Part shown: in pieces, positions 1 through 8,802 of the stretch | How positions within the stretch are numbered: the first letter of the stretch is position 1 | Layout: each line of letters begins with the position of its first letter | Origin: Nitrospira sp. | Lineage (GTDB): Bacteria; Nitrospirota; Nitrospiria; Nitrospirales; Nitrospiraceae | NCBI GenBank assembly: GCA_018242765.1 | Contig: JAFEBH010000021.1 | Location: 161,156-225,155, forward strand | Direction: 5' to 3' | DNA: 64,000 bases | The notes under the pieces: generated by a model | Seen by the model: the letters and a program-made list of their open reading frames with translations, nothing else | What the model was told of the DNA's origin: nothing | The model's database searches: none | Program-made: the position numbers and the translations under genes

Positions 1-1187
1 CGCAGCCCTTCTTGTGTAAGTTCGATGGGATCTTCTGCGGTCCAAATTTTTCGCTCATCCGTGTTGATGTGTTTCATCACGGCGTGCAGCGTGGTAGTCT
101 TCCCTGACCCGGTCGGCCCCACGCACAGGAAAATGCCATACGGCTGTTCTGAGAGCTCTTTCACGGTCTGCAACACACCAGGGGGGAAATCCATGGCTTC
201 CAACGGCATGGTTTCCTTGGCAGTCAAAAGCCGTAACACGACATCCTCATTGTTTCCCGCCGTCGGGAGGGTTGCTACCCTCACTTCAATTTCACGGTCC
301 TTCGCCAACTTGAAGCGAATCTTCCCATCTTGAGGCTTCCGTCGCTCGGCAATATCCAAATTGGCCATAATCTTCAAGCGCGAGACGATGGCACGCCGAT
401 ACGTGGCAGGAATCCGCATGTAGGTAAAGCAGGTTCCATCAACCCGGAACCGTACGGCGGTTTCTTTACGATCTGCATAGGGCTCAACGTGAACGTCCGA
501 GGCCTCCAGTCGATAGGCCTCCGCGATAATCTGATTGACCAGCCGGACGATGGCAGAATCGTTTTCGTCGATCTCTCTTCGCTCTAATTCCACATTCCTT
601 TCGATGCTGGCTTCGTCAACCAGTTCTCCAAGGATATCCGTGATTGAGCCGCCATTCGCTTGACCTGTTGCCACGAGCAGGTATTGTTCGATATCCCGCC
701 GAAGCCCGACCAAAAATCGGATCGTGGTTGCAGGGAATGCCCTCCGGATATCCACGCCTTTCTCTAAATCATGCGGGTCATTAATGAGAATGTCGAGCAC
801 GGTACCCTGACGTTTCAACGGAATCCATGCGTTCCTCCTGAGATAATCGAAGCTCAGGTTTTTCAAGAGTTCCGGATCAATGATCGTCCGTTCGTCGTAC
901 GGAACATAGGGACACTGATAGAACTCACTCAGCGCTTGGCCGAGTGCCGACTTCGGGACACGATATGTATCGATCAGGACAGTCTCCAGATCGATTTCTC
1001 GCGAAAGCGACTCTTCTACTGCCGCATCCAATTCGACCGGACCGACGAGCTCCCGATAGGCGATACAATCCAGGAGACTCCTCTCCATGGCCTTTTTTCT
1101 TGGGGCCTTGCTTATCTGGGGTCTTTTCAGGCTCGCAACGGAAAGGATTTCTTGCTTATTCTGTGGACCAGTGGCTTGTGCAATCAT
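1..1187 (-). CDS. Type IV pilus / type II secretion assembly ATPase (PilB/GspE family), C-terminus beyond the window
   Basis: This is a cytoplasmic hexameric ATPase that powers pilus or pseudopilus assembly. The start is ATG at 1187-1185, preceded by AGGAAGAG. About 395 codons are visible. Residues 1-150 look like the family's N-terminal domain. The motor domain follows, with a segment reading ASDVHVEPY, and the Walker A motif GPTGSGKTTT lies near residue 356, just before the window edge, followed by the Asp-rich EDPIEL. The walker B region and the C-terminal zinc-binding part are missing only because the window ends. It sits upstream of no visible partner, but four pseudopilin genes and the prepilin peptidase lie close by on the same strand, supporting a pilus role. 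PilB and GspE cannot be told apart from this fragment. Confidence 0.9.
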   Translation of the reverse strand, partial: MIAQATGPQNKQEILSVASLKRPQISKAPRKKAMERSLLDCIAYRELVGPVELDAAVEESLSREIDLETVLIDTYRVPKSALGQALSEFYQCPYVPYDERTIIDPELLKNLSFDYLRRNAWIPLKRQGTVLDILINDPHDLEKGVDIRRAFPATTIRFLVGLRRDIEQYLLVATGQANGGSITDILGELVDEASIERNVELERREIDENDSAIVRLVNQIIAEAYRLEASDVHVEPYADRKETAVRFRVDGTCFTYMRIPATYRRAIVSRLKIMANLDIAERRKPQDGKIRFKLAKDREIEVRVATLPTAGNNEDVVLRLLTAKETMPLEAMDFPPGVLQTVKELSEQPYGIFLCVGPTGSGKTTTLHAVMKHINTDERKIWTAEDPIELTQEGL

Positions 1188-1263
1188 TGTAACTCTTCCT
1201 TGTTCCTCGATAGCTAGAATGTGTTTTTGGATTCGTTATGGAAAAGGAGCGCACTTTGGCCGA

Positions 1264-2733
1264 TCAATATTTGGCCACCCATGTGCCTGGAGCGCGATAG
1301 ACGACAGGCAAACCACGAAACCACCCTTGTCCGAGATCATGGGCGTACCAGACTTCGAGGGTTCCCCGTGATTCTGTTGCCAAAATCGTCCCACCGACGA
1401 CCACCGCGCCATACACCTTCGCCTTTCCTGTCACTGTGATATTGCCGGTGGCATAGAGCACACCGTTGAGCTGAATCCCTGAGAGCTGAACGGGCGTTCG
1501 AACGCCAGTGCTCTCTGGATCAGTCCGCGGAGGACTCAGCGCCTTGATGGTAGCCCCCGATCCACTGGGATTGAGGTGGATATGTCCCTGCATCACGACC
1601 GTACCTTCAAGATAGGGGGCCTGTATTCGAAGAACGCCGAGATTGTCCGTGCGCGGCGGCAATTGGTCGAGGGTATCAATGAAGATCAACCCTTGTTGAT
1701 CACCCGGTATCTGCGACTTCAACACCTCATCTGGAGACAGTCCTCGTCCCGGCTCAACCATGCCTTGGGGATATAACAACCCCTCTCGGTCAATTGCGAA
1801 GTAGCGCCCGAAACGTTTCGCCATGCGCTTCAGATCTTCATAGGTCCATTGATCCAGCCGGACGCCCGGAATCGGCGATTGACTTTCATGAAGATTGGAT
1901 GGAAGTCCCGGTGCCTGCTCCGGAGCAGGTTGCGTCACCAGAACCGGTCCCCCGATCCACGCCTCCACCCAGCGGTCTTCGCGCTGAGCCGTCTCGTCAT
2001 AGCTCTGCGCTGTTACTGGCGCCATCAGGCTCTTGGTCGGAATATCATCCTGGTGACTGAGGACGAGGGTTTCCCCCACACGCAAATCCCCCCAATGAAC
2101 TCTGACCGGCGATTCATTCCCCTGCCGGAATTCCCCCAGATGTCCTGTCACCTGCACTGCGGCCGTCAAGGGCCGAAGGTTCAGCGCACCCAACTGGGCC
2201 ACGACCGACTGTCTGACCGGTGGCGTCGCGTGGGTCACAATCGTGGCCTCGATGGTACACAGCAGGCCTGGATTCGATGGTGCATAGACCTTGAGCTCTT
2301 CAACCTGCCCTAAATGGCGCATGGCGCGAAACACCCCGACCTCCGGATCATTCAAGAGTCGCTCGTCCGTCTGGTTACCTGCCAGAAGCGTGACATCTGG
2401 CCGGTCACTCGTCCCGACAAACTGAGAACGGCCATTGGGGTCAAAGAACGACGGGCCTCCTTGGACATCGCGATGTCTTCTCTCACGGAAGATCCCCAGC
2501 CGTGAGTCACGAGCCGTTGACTGTGGGTCATGAAACCAGGCAACCGCCAGTTCACCTGCCGCATCCGCAAGCTGCTGAGCGACAGCCGCCTCATTTCCAG
2601 CACGAGCACTTACGATCTCCTGCCCGGATAGATTGAGGAGCGTTGAGGCCAGGAGCGACAGGAGCAGAACGATAATCATCGTGCCAAGCAGCGCGATCCC
2701 TTGCTGATTTCCTGTGAAAGTCCGGTACGACAT
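1264..2733 (-). CDS. PilX-like pilus assembly protein
   Basis: The 489-residue protein starts with a short basic leader and one hydrophobic helix at about residues 11-34 (GIALLGTMIIVLLLSLL), as in PilX-type minor pilins, which often lack the Glu+5 of classical prepilins. The rest is soluble and much longer than a typical minor pilin. It ends in a Gly/Val-rich repetitive stretch (GNITVTGKAKVYGAVVVGG) that looks like beta-helix or adhesin-like structure. It is the last of four tandem pseudopilin-like genes and ends 76 bases before the ATPase gene. The likely role is at a pilus tip or priming complex; the large C-terminal domain has no assigned function. Confidence 0.65.
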   Translation of the reverse strand: MSYRTFTGNQQGIALLGTMIIVLLLSLLASTLLNLSGQEIVSARAGNEAAVAQQLADAAGELAVAWFHDPQSTARDSRLGIFRERRHRDVQGGPSFFDPNGRSQFVGTSDRPDVTLLAGNQTDERLLNDPEVGVFRAMRHLGQVEELKVYAPSNPGLLCTIEATIVTHATPPVRQSVVAQLGALNLRPLTAAVQVTGHLGEFRQGNESPVRVHWGDLRVGETLVLSHQDDIPTKSLMAPVTAQSYDETAQREDRWVEAWIGGPVLVTQPAPEQAPGLPSNLHESQSPIPGVRLDQWTYEDLKRMAKRFGRYFAIDREGLLYPQGMVEPGRGLSPDEVLKSQIPGDQQGLIFIDTLDQLPPRTDNLGVLRIQAPYLEGTVVMQGHIHLNPSGSGATIKALSPPRTDPESTGVRTPVQLSGIQLNGVLYATGNITVTGKAKVYGAVVVGGTILATESRGTLEVWYAHDLGQGWFRGLPVVYRAPGTWVAKY

Positions 2734-2748
2734 GGTGTGATTCCTCGC

Positions 2749-3507
2749 TTATGATTGAATAGAGACATCCCGCAGCATCTTGTGACGGGATTGTTCGGAT
2801 TGAATCTCTACAACGATCCGCTTCATGTGGGATATTGTGTCCGCTCTTTTCCCCGTCTCGTCCCAATACGAGAGCCGGAGGTTCTGAAGCCCACCGATCA
2901 CCACACTGGCCCCTCCATCGACCATACGCATCAGCTGCAAGGTTCCGGTTTCATCACGTTTGGCGTAGTACAGGACCCGATTGCGAACCTCCACGGATAC
3001 TCCCGCCGAGAAAGTCGATTCGACCGGTTCCATCAATGTCAGCTGATTCCGTTGGCCTGCCCGCGCAAGCCGGTGTGACTCGCATTGTGTCGAGCTGCAA
3101 ATCATGATGGTCTTCCCTGCATCCCACCCGCTGCCATTCTGCACGGCGATCACTGACTGACCTGGCAGAAGCGTACCCGTCGTATTGGTCCGAAAGGCGC
3201 CGAGATTCGCATAGAAGAGAATCCGATCTGGATCTGCAGTTTGAATCGTTTCGGCCGTCGCAAGTCGAACTTCCTGCTCAAACACCTCTAGACCAACTCG
3301 CATATCTTGCTGCTGTCTCACTACCGTGAAATGTTTGTCCGCATGGGTTTTCGCCACGGTGAAGATGTCCAGAGTGGCGGCCAGCACTGCGGCGCCCATG
3401 GACAAACTGAGCATCAGCTCGATCAGCGTGAGCCCGGACTGACCCGGGAATAACCCAGGAAGAGGTGGTTGCTGAACTTGTCTACAAAGAGCGTTGCTGC
3501 GATTCAT
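2749..3507 (-). CDS. PilW-like prepilin-type protein
   Basis: This 252-residue protein carries a type III prepilin signal at about residues 23-45: GQSGLTLIELMLSLSMGAAV, with the G|LTLIE cleavage/methylation context and Glu at +5. The length and the position between PilV-like and PilX-like genes fit PilW, a minor pilin needed for initiating pilus assembly. It overlaps the upstream gene by four bases (ATGA type), implying translational coupling. The leader before the cleavage site is longer than usual, so an internal start is possible. The assignment rests on the signal and gene order rather than on a diagnostic domain. Confidence 0.75.
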   Translation of the reverse strand: MNRSNALCRQVQQPPLPGLFPGQSGLTLIELMLSLSMGAAVLAATLDIFTVAKTHADKHFTVVRQQQDMRVGLEVFEQEVRLATAETIQTADPDRILFYANLGAFRTNTTGTLLPGQSVIAVQNGSGWDAGKTIMICSSTQCESHRLARAGQRNQLTLMEPVESTFSAGVSVEVRNRVLYYAKRDETGTLQLMRMVDGGASVVIGGLQNLRLSYWDETGKRADTISHMKRIVVEIQSEQSRHKMLRDVSIQS

Positions 3508-3989
3508 GGTTGCCCCACATAGTTGGGATTCGCCCGCATTGTTGCCATTTGAACCTCCCGCTTCTCCTTGTTCCGTCCCAGATAGGTCGCCATTGCCCGA
3601 ATTCTCACCATACTGGTCGCACTCAAGGGTCCTGGGTGATCCGTCTCGATCGTCCAGACCACGGTGATTCCATTTTGCTCATACATGGCGCTATAGATGC
3701 CATCGCCTGGCGTAACGTCGATGCCTGTGCCGTCATCAGTCATATGGATTTCAGCCACACCATCTCGATCAAGATCGTCCTCCAGCAGCAACTGCCACCG
3801 AACTGAGCGCTTCGCTTCCACCCGTCCCTGCACGAACTCCAGCGCCCGACTGTTCACCGCACCCTGCTGTGCATATCGCGCGGAGATTTCCACCGCACCC
3901 AGGGTCCCCATCAGGGCAATGCCGGAGATCATCATCGCCACCATGACTTCCACCAAACTGATGCCGTTATTGTTCATCAGCCGTCTCAT
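3504..3989 (-). CDS. PilV-like prepilin-type minor pilin
   Basis: The 161-residue protein has a short leader MRRLMNNNG followed by ISLVEVMVAMMISGIALMG, a prepilin cleavage motif with Glu at +5 and the V-E-V-M pattern typical of PilV/GspI-type minor pseudopilins. The remainder is a small soluble domain with little to recognise. It overlaps both neighbours by four bases, so the four pseudopilins are probably translated as one coupled unit. It is expected to be processed by the prepilin peptidase encoded just upstream. Confidence 0.75.
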   Translation of the reverse strand: MRRLMNNNGISLVEVMVAMMISGIALMGTLGAVEISARYAQQGAVNSRALEFVQGRVEAKRSVRWQLLLEDDLDRDGVAEIHMTDDGTGIDVTPGDGIYSAMYEQNGITVVWTIETDHPGPLSATSMVRIRAMATYLGRNKEKREVQMATMRANPNYVGQP

Positions 3990-4417
3990 AAAATGGATAC
4001 CCGCCCTGTGATACTCACGGTCAGTTTCTGGCTCTGACCCTCTTGGCTCCGGAGCTGGACCGTCGTGGCCGTGGCAGACCGCCCGCTTGGGTGAAACAGG
4101 ATTTCTGGTCCTGCGCTTGGCTCTTCGATCACAAGATGTTTGTCGCTGTAATGATAGACATGATGCGTAAGTCCGCTCAGGACGAACTGGGTGACAAGCT
4201 CCCGCCGGTCCAGGTCGACGAGAATACGCACGCGATCGCGGTTGGTGAGGGCCAGTTGTTTGGCTAGGCGCAGTTCCGAAGCGATCTCCTCGGCGGCACA
4301 GCGAAGCTGAGTCCGAGAGTTGAGGGTCATGAAGTTAGGCAGGGCCATGCTCGCTACGATGGCCACGATACCGACAACGACTAGGAGTTCAGTTAACGTC
4401 TTCCCGTCTTGCGTCAT
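3986..4417 (-). CDS. FimT/GspH-like pseudopilin
   Basis: The 143-residue protein begins MTQDGKTLTELLVVVGIVAI, a prepilin signal with Glu at +5 but Lys instead of the usual Phe at +1. After the membrane helix comes a segment ASELRLAKQLALTNRDRVRI, which matches the family pattern in which a helix of RxxA type leads into the beta-rich GspH/FimT domain. It is the first gene of the pseudopilin run and starts about 290 bases downstream of the peptidase gene. That gap (4418-4704) contains no convincing gene. Confidence 0.78.
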   Translation of the reverse strand: MTQDGKTLTELLVVVGIVAIVASMALPNFMTLNSRTQLRCAAEEIASELRLAKQLALTNRDRVRILVDLDRRELVTQFVLSGLTHHVYHYSDKHLVIEEPSAGPEILFHPSGRSATATTVQLRSQEGQSQKLTVSITGRVSIL

Positions 4418-4704
4418 GTCCTTCTTTCCCCTTCTCTGCGTGATCGACTGGCGCAGTGGTATCTCAAGACTCGTGCCGTTTTGAAATCATCTCGCAGGGG
4501 GGATCGTTTTGAGTAGAACCGTGTGAATGGACGTGATGGAAACCGCTGATGAAATAAGAGAAACCTCAGCCTCAGGCAGATTAAGCAGGGGCGAATCACG
4601 GCAGAGTGGGATTGACAGGAAGGACGAGAACCACTAAACAAAAGAGATACAGTTCATGACAGAAAGGATACAGCTGGTCAGGCTGAAATCGGCCGCCAGA
4701 GCCA

Positions 4705-5490
4705 TTATCCAGCCAACAGGCCTTGATACCAATCCAGAAGTGACTGCCCAAAGAAGAGTGAGACCAGGGCGCCACAGACAAGAAACGGCCCAAAGGGGAT
4801 GTAGTCTTCCCGCCTCATCACCTTTGCAGCGATGAGAGTAACGCCGACGACCGAGCCCAGGAACGATCCCAGCATAATCGTCATGACAGCCGGTTTCCAC
4901 CCCAGAAAGGCTCCGACCATGGCAAGCAGCTTGATGTCTCCCCCACCCATTCCCTCTTTGCCGAAGAGATAGGGACTGGCCCAAGCGAGCAGCCATAGAA
5001 TTCCCCCGCCAACGAGCAACCCGATGATCCCATTGACAAGCCCGAGCGGCAGAATCGTACCCGCACTGATCAAACCGATCACAATCCCTGGGAATGTAAT
5101 CGCATTCGGGATGATTTTATGGGAGAGGTCAGTTCCCGCCACGACCAGGAGGGCGGAATAGAGCCCCCAATAGACCACGGTGCTCCAGGTGAGCCCAAAA
5201 AACCATAAGATGCTCACATACCCGAGACTGTTCAGTATTTCCACCGCCGGATATTGCAATGGAATGTGTACCCCACAATGGCGGCAACGTCCGGCCAATG
5301 CCACATAACTCAGGATGGGGATATTGTCATACCACGCAATGGCCTGCGAGCACGTCGGGCAATGTGATCCAGGCCAAGCCACGGACTCACACCTCGGCAA
5401 ACGATAAATGCATACGTTGAGGAAGCTTCCCACCACGGCGCCGAAAAACCCACTACAGAGCAGCAGGAAGAAGTCATGACCGTCATGCAT
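4705..5490 (-). CDS. pilD: Prepilin peptidase / N-methyltransferase (PilD, GspO)
   Basis: This polytopic inner-membrane aspartic protease removes prepilin leaders and N-methylates the new terminus. The 261 residues show the N-terminal DiS_P_DiS-type domain with the CPTC and CRHC cysteine pairs (about residues 43-72), and the two catalytic Asp regions GTDLSHKIIPN (about 139) and GGGDIKLL (about 197). Several hydrophobic segments follow. Gene order with pseudopilins and the assembly ATPase on the same strand explains its substrates. The start ATG leaves a normal short N-terminus before the first membrane helix. Confidence 0.95.
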   Translation of the reverse strand: MHDGHDFFLLLCSGFFGAVVGSFLNVCIYRLPRCESVAWPGSHCPTCSQAIAWYDNIPILSYVALAGRCRHCGVHIPLQYPAVEILNSLGYVSILWFFGLTWSTVVYWGLYSALLVVAGTDLSHKIIPNAITFPGIVIGLISAGTILPLGLVNGIIGLLVGGGILWLLAWASPYLFGKEGMGGGDIKLLAMVGAFLGWKPAVMTIMLGSFLGSVVGVTLIAAKVMRREDYIPFGPFLVCGALVSLFFGQSLLDWYQGLLAG

Positions 5491-5646
5491 AATTGCCCAG
5501 AGTTCTTTCCCTACCTAGCAACCCTACTAGGGCCGAATTGCCTTTCTTTACTTTTAGAGATAAACGCCCCATAATCGCCGCCGCCTGAAGACGATTGCCT
5601 TCGAGTATACCTGAAACTGCTTACGATCAAAGGAGAACTCAACATC

Positions 5647-5925
5647 ATGGCCAAGACAAGTGCTAAGACTCGCCCTCGGAAATCTCTTGCCGACCTTCAA
5701 CCTCCGCCACGTCCGCGCCGACCAGAATCGCTGACCTCGCGGGAACAGGAAATTCTGGAGTTGATTTGGGCTGGGTTTAAGAACAAGGAAATCGGGCAGC
5801 GGCTGAAGATCAGTGTGAAGACAGTCGAAGCCCATCGTGCCAATATGATGAAGAAGATGCGCGTGTCCAACACGGCTCAACTACTGAAGACGGCTATCCA
5901 GGGGGGGGCGCTCCGAGTCCGTTGA
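5647..5925 (+). CDS. HTH-only LuxR-type transcriptional regulator
   Basis: The 92-residue protein is basic and Pro-rich for its first 25 residues and then is almost entirely a LuxR/GerE helix-turn-helix: LTSREQEILELIWAGFKNKE, IGQRLKISVKTVEAHRANM. There is no receiver or ligand domain, so any signal must come from expression level or a partner. A Shine-Dalgarno AAAGGAG lies about ten bases before the ATG. It faces the prepilin peptidase gene across a 156-base divergent gap. Its last 45 bases overlap the convergent rlmB gene. Targets cannot be read from the sequence; the pilus genes are the obvious neighbours. Confidence 0.82.
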   Translation: MAKTSAKTRPRKSLADLQPPPRPRRPESLTSREQEILELIWAGFKNKEIGQRLKISVKTVEAHRANMMKKMRVSNTAQLLKTAIQGGALRVR

Positions 5926-6702
5926 ACTGCCTGCCCTGTGGTTGGGCCGCCCACGTTGTCGCACTACCTCGTACAAGACAATTGCCGCAGCCGCTGACAC
6001 ATTCAGGGATTGGACGTTGCCCCGGAGCGGGATACGAACACATTCGTCACAGTGTTGGACCACGCCGGATCGAATGCCTGCCCCCTCGGCCCCCAGTACG
6101 AATCCGACTGGTCCGCGATAGTCAATGTCCGTATGGATCTTCTGAGCTGACGGGGTAACCCCGTAGATCCACACGCCGGCTGCCTTCAGGGACTCAAGGA
6201 GTCTGCTGAGGTTCGTCACCCGCGCCACTGCCATATGGTCAATCGCCCCAGCAGACGCTTTGGCGACCACAGAGGTCAACCCAACGGCCCTTCGTTCCGG
6301 GATAAAGACACCATGCGCACCAGCGCCCTCCGCCGTCCGAAGAACAGCGCCGAGGTTGTGTGGGTCTTCGACGCCGTCCAGGATCACCAACAACGGCGGC
6401 TCTTGCCGTTGGACCGCACGATCCAGAATCTCTTCTTGAGTCTGATAGGCTTTAGCCGCAGCAAAGGCCACGACACCTTGATGCTTGCCATTGGGAACCA
6501 GACGATCCAGTGAGCTGAGAGGCTGGATATGAACGGGAACCCGGCGCGATCGGGCTAATTGGACAAGATCCGTGAACTGTTTGTCGGGCCGAAGAACAAA
6601 TACCCGCTGGAGAGGCCTCCCTCCGGCTTTCAGCGCTTCCCTGACGGCATGCAGGCCATAGAGAATATCTTGGGTGTTAGCGCTTCCATCGGCTGGTGCC
6701 AT
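5881..6702 (-). CDS. rlmB: 23S rRNA 2'-O-ribose methyltransferase RlmB (TrmH/SpoU family)
   Basis: The family methylates the ribose of G2251 in 23S rRNA using SAM and a knotted SPOUT fold. The 273-residue protein has an N-terminal substrate-binding domain (YGLHAVREAL at about 16) and the SpoU motifs DGVEDPHNLGAVLRTAEG (about 108), VLGAEGAG and LNVSAAAAIVLYE near the C-terminus. The last 20 or so residues form a polar tail (RGRPNHRAGSS...) encoded antisense to the end of the LuxR-type gene and may be a lineage-specific extension. The start overlaps the end of cysS by 26 bases, so the two are probably co-transcribed. Confidence 0.9.
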   Translation of the reverse strand: MAPADGSANTQDILYGLHAVREALKAGGRPLQRVFVLRPDKQFTDLVQLARSRRVPVHIQPLSSLDRLVPNGKHQGVVAFAAAKAYQTQEEILDRAVQRQEPPLLVILDGVEDPHNLGAVLRTAEGAGAHGVFIPERRAVGLTSVVAKASAGAIDHMAVARVTNLSRLLESLKAAGVWIYGVTPSAQKIHTDIDYRGPVGFVLGAEGAGIRSGVVQHCDECVRIPLRGNVQSLNVSAAAAIVLYEVVRQRGRPNHRAGSSTDSERPPLDSRLQ

Positions 6703-8155
6703 CGGGCTTGTCCTCGATGATAATGCCGTGATCGGCTAGCGATTGCCGAATTTCATCAGCCCGCTTGAACTGTTTTTTCCCACGTGCTTCGTTTCTCTCC
6801 CGCAACAAACCTTCTATTTCATGATCAGAGAGTCCGGACTTCTTCACACCTATCGGCAATGCCTTGTCGGTCTCTTGGGCTTGCCCGATTGGTACAACAA
6901 TCGAACCAAATTGCCATTTGTCCGACTGGAAGAGTCCGAAGATATTCCCGAGGGAACGAAACTCCTGTCTGACCTGTTTTCGACCTTCGCTCGATAGACC
7001 TGTTTCCGTTAATTTATTCACATCGCTTCGCAACCCTTGTAGCGCGGCAATTGCCACGGGCGTATTGAGGTTATCGTCCATGGCGGCCCTGAACGCAACT
7101 CTGCAACGATCTAGTGCCTGGCTCAAACTCTGATCCGGCGTCGTATGTCCACCTGGCTCAGCTAGTCGCCCAAAGAGATCATAGAAGCCATTCAAAGCGT
7201 TTTTCGCCTCTTTCAAGGCTTGATCGGAAAAATCCAGTGGTCCGTGGTAATGGGTCGAAAGGAGAAAGTATCGAAGCATCTCTCCCGTCACTTCCTCCGA
7301 CCATTCTGACTTCTCAAAGATCTCCCGGATCGTGAAAAAATTTCTAAGCGACTTCGACATCTTCTCTTTGTTGATCTGTACAAACCCGTTGTGCACCCAA
7401 TAGCGTGCAAACTCTTTTCCAGTCGCGCCGCAGGATTGAGCAATTTCATTCTCATGGTGCGGGAAAATGAGATCCATTCCGCCGCCATGGATGTCGAACG
7501 TTTCACCGAGATGCCGGATCGACATAGCCGAACATTCGATATGCCAGCCTGGACGACCAGGTCCCCAGGGACTTTCCCAGGCGGGCTCACCTGGCTTACT
7601 ACTCTTCCACAAGGCAAAATCCATCGGGTGACGCTTCCGCTCATCTACGTCTACCCGCGCACCGGCTTGTAAGTCCTCGAGTCGTCGTTTTGACAGTCGT
7701 CCGTACTCCGGATATTTCGCAACTTCAAAATACACATCTCCGCCCACGATATAGGCTAACCCCTTGTCGACTAATTGCTCCGTGAGCTGAATAATGTCGA
7801 CAATATGTTCCGTGGCCTTTGGCTCTTCCGTCGCCACACGGATTCCCAGTCTACCCATATCCTCGTGGTAGGCCTGAATGTATTTGGCCGTCACGACATC
7901 ACAAGACACACCCTGTTCGTTGGCCCGCTTGATGATCTTGTCATCCACATCCGTGAAATTCTTCACAAAGGTTACGGCATAGCCGCAAGATTCCAAGTGC
8001 CGACGAAGCACGTCAAAGACCAATGCGCTGCGCGCATGACCGATGTGGCAATAGTCATAGACCGTCACTCCGCAGACGTACATACGGACCTTGTTCGGAT
8101 CTATCGGCTCGAAGACTTCTTGCCGGCCGGTCAGAGTATTGAAGAGCTTGAGCAT
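6677..8155 (-). CDS. cysS: Cysteinyl-tRNA synthetase
   Basis: This class I synthetase charges tRNA-Cys in the cytoplasm. The 492 residues include the HIGH motif (37-40) after the zinc ligand Cys28, the zinc-site elements IECSAMS and HHENE, and the KMSKS loop at about 270. The C-terminal helical anticodon-binding region is complete. The length is normal for the family. It lies between the DedA gene (five-base gap) and rlmB (26-base overlap), a compact operon-like arrangement. Confidence 0.96.
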   Translation of the reverse strand: MLKLFNTLTGRQEVFEPIDPNKVRMYVCGVTVYDYCHIGHARSALVFDVLRRHLESCGYAVTFVKNFTDVDDKIIKRANEQGVSCDVVTAKYIQAYHEDMGRLGIRVATEEPKATEHIVDIIQLTEQLVDKGLAYIVGGDVYFEVAKYPEYGRLSKRRLEDLQAGARVDVDERKRHPMDFALWKSSKPGEPAWESPWGPGRPGWHIECSAMSIRHLGETFDIHGGGMDLIFPHHENEIAQSCGATGKEFARYWVHNGFVQINKEKMSKSLRNFFTIREIFEKSEWSEEVTGEMLRYFLLSTHYHGPLDFSDQALKEAKNALNGFYDLFGRLAEPGGHTTPDQSLSQALDRCRVAFRAAMDDNLNTPVAIAALQGLRSDVNKLTETGLSSEGRKQVRQEFRSLGNIFGLFQSDKWQFGSIVVPIGQAQETDKALPIGVKKSGLSDHEIEGLLRERNEARGKKQFKRADEIRQSLADHGIIIEDKPDGTSRWKR

Positions 8156-8160
8156 GAGGG

Positions 8161-8802
8161 TTACGCCCCAGGACTTGTTCGTCGTCTCGGCCAGTGAGAC
8201 CAGAGGAAATAGCCAATGGCTGCAGCTAGGACGAGTCCGATGACGATATCAAATTGATGAAAGTAATCCCGCAGATGTTCCCACTGTTCTCCCATCCGAA
8301 GGCCGATGTACGCCAACAGATAGCACCAGGGCAGCGCCCCCACAAAGGTAAAGATGACGAATCGCGGAAAGTTCATCTTCGCGATACCGGCCGGAAGCGA
8401 AATGAAGGTGCGCACCACGGGGAGCATTCTGCTGAAAAAGACAGCCGCTTCGCCATACTTAGCGAACCAGCGATCGGCAACATCGAGATCGTGGTGAGAG
8501 ACCAGGAAATAGGGACCATAGCGTTCTGCAAACGGTCGCCCTCCCCATACCCCTGCATAGTAGGCCACAATGGAGCCAAGCACATTGCCGATGGCACCCG
8601 CCAACGTCACCCCAAGCATTGTAAACTGCCCGCTCATGACCAAGTACCCGGAGAATGGCATGATAATTTCGCTGGGGAGAGGGATACAGGCACTCTCAAC
8701 CGCCATGGTGAAGAGAATCCCGCCGTACCCAAATTTTGAGATACAGGCGATGATGAATCGACTCAGTTCACTAATAATGGCCTCAATCAGCCCTCCGATC
8801 AT
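8161..8802 (-). CDS. DedA-family membrane protein
   Basis: DedA proteins are inner-membrane flippase- or transporter-like proteins involved in envelope homeostasis. The protein has the family signature: ESACIPLPSEIIMPFSGYL, then GSIVAYYAGVWGGRPFAERYG and FFSRMLPVVRTFISLPAG, with several hydrophobic helices. I place the start at the ATG at 8802, whose first bases overlap the surE stop (ATGA) and which is preceded by GGTGGGAAG. A longer reading from 8883 would add 27 polar residues lying inside surE and is not needed. That gives 213 residues, a usual size. Confidence 0.9.
   Translation of the reverse strand: MIGGLIEAIISELSRFIIACISKFGYGGILFTMAVESACIPLPSEIIMPFSGYLVMSGQFTMLGVTLAGAIGNVLGSIVAYYAGVWGGRPFAERYGPYFLVSHHDLDVADRWFAKYGEAAVFFSRMLPVVRTFISLPAGIAKMNFPRFVIFTFVGALPWCYLLAYIGLRMGEQWEHLRDYFHQFDIVIGLVLAAAIGYFLWSHWPRRRTSPGA

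Noticed and set aside
4414..4641. A 75-residue minus-strand reading in the gap before the FimT-like gene
   Set aside because: Composition is Arg/Ser-rich, there is no ribosome site, and no family resemblance.
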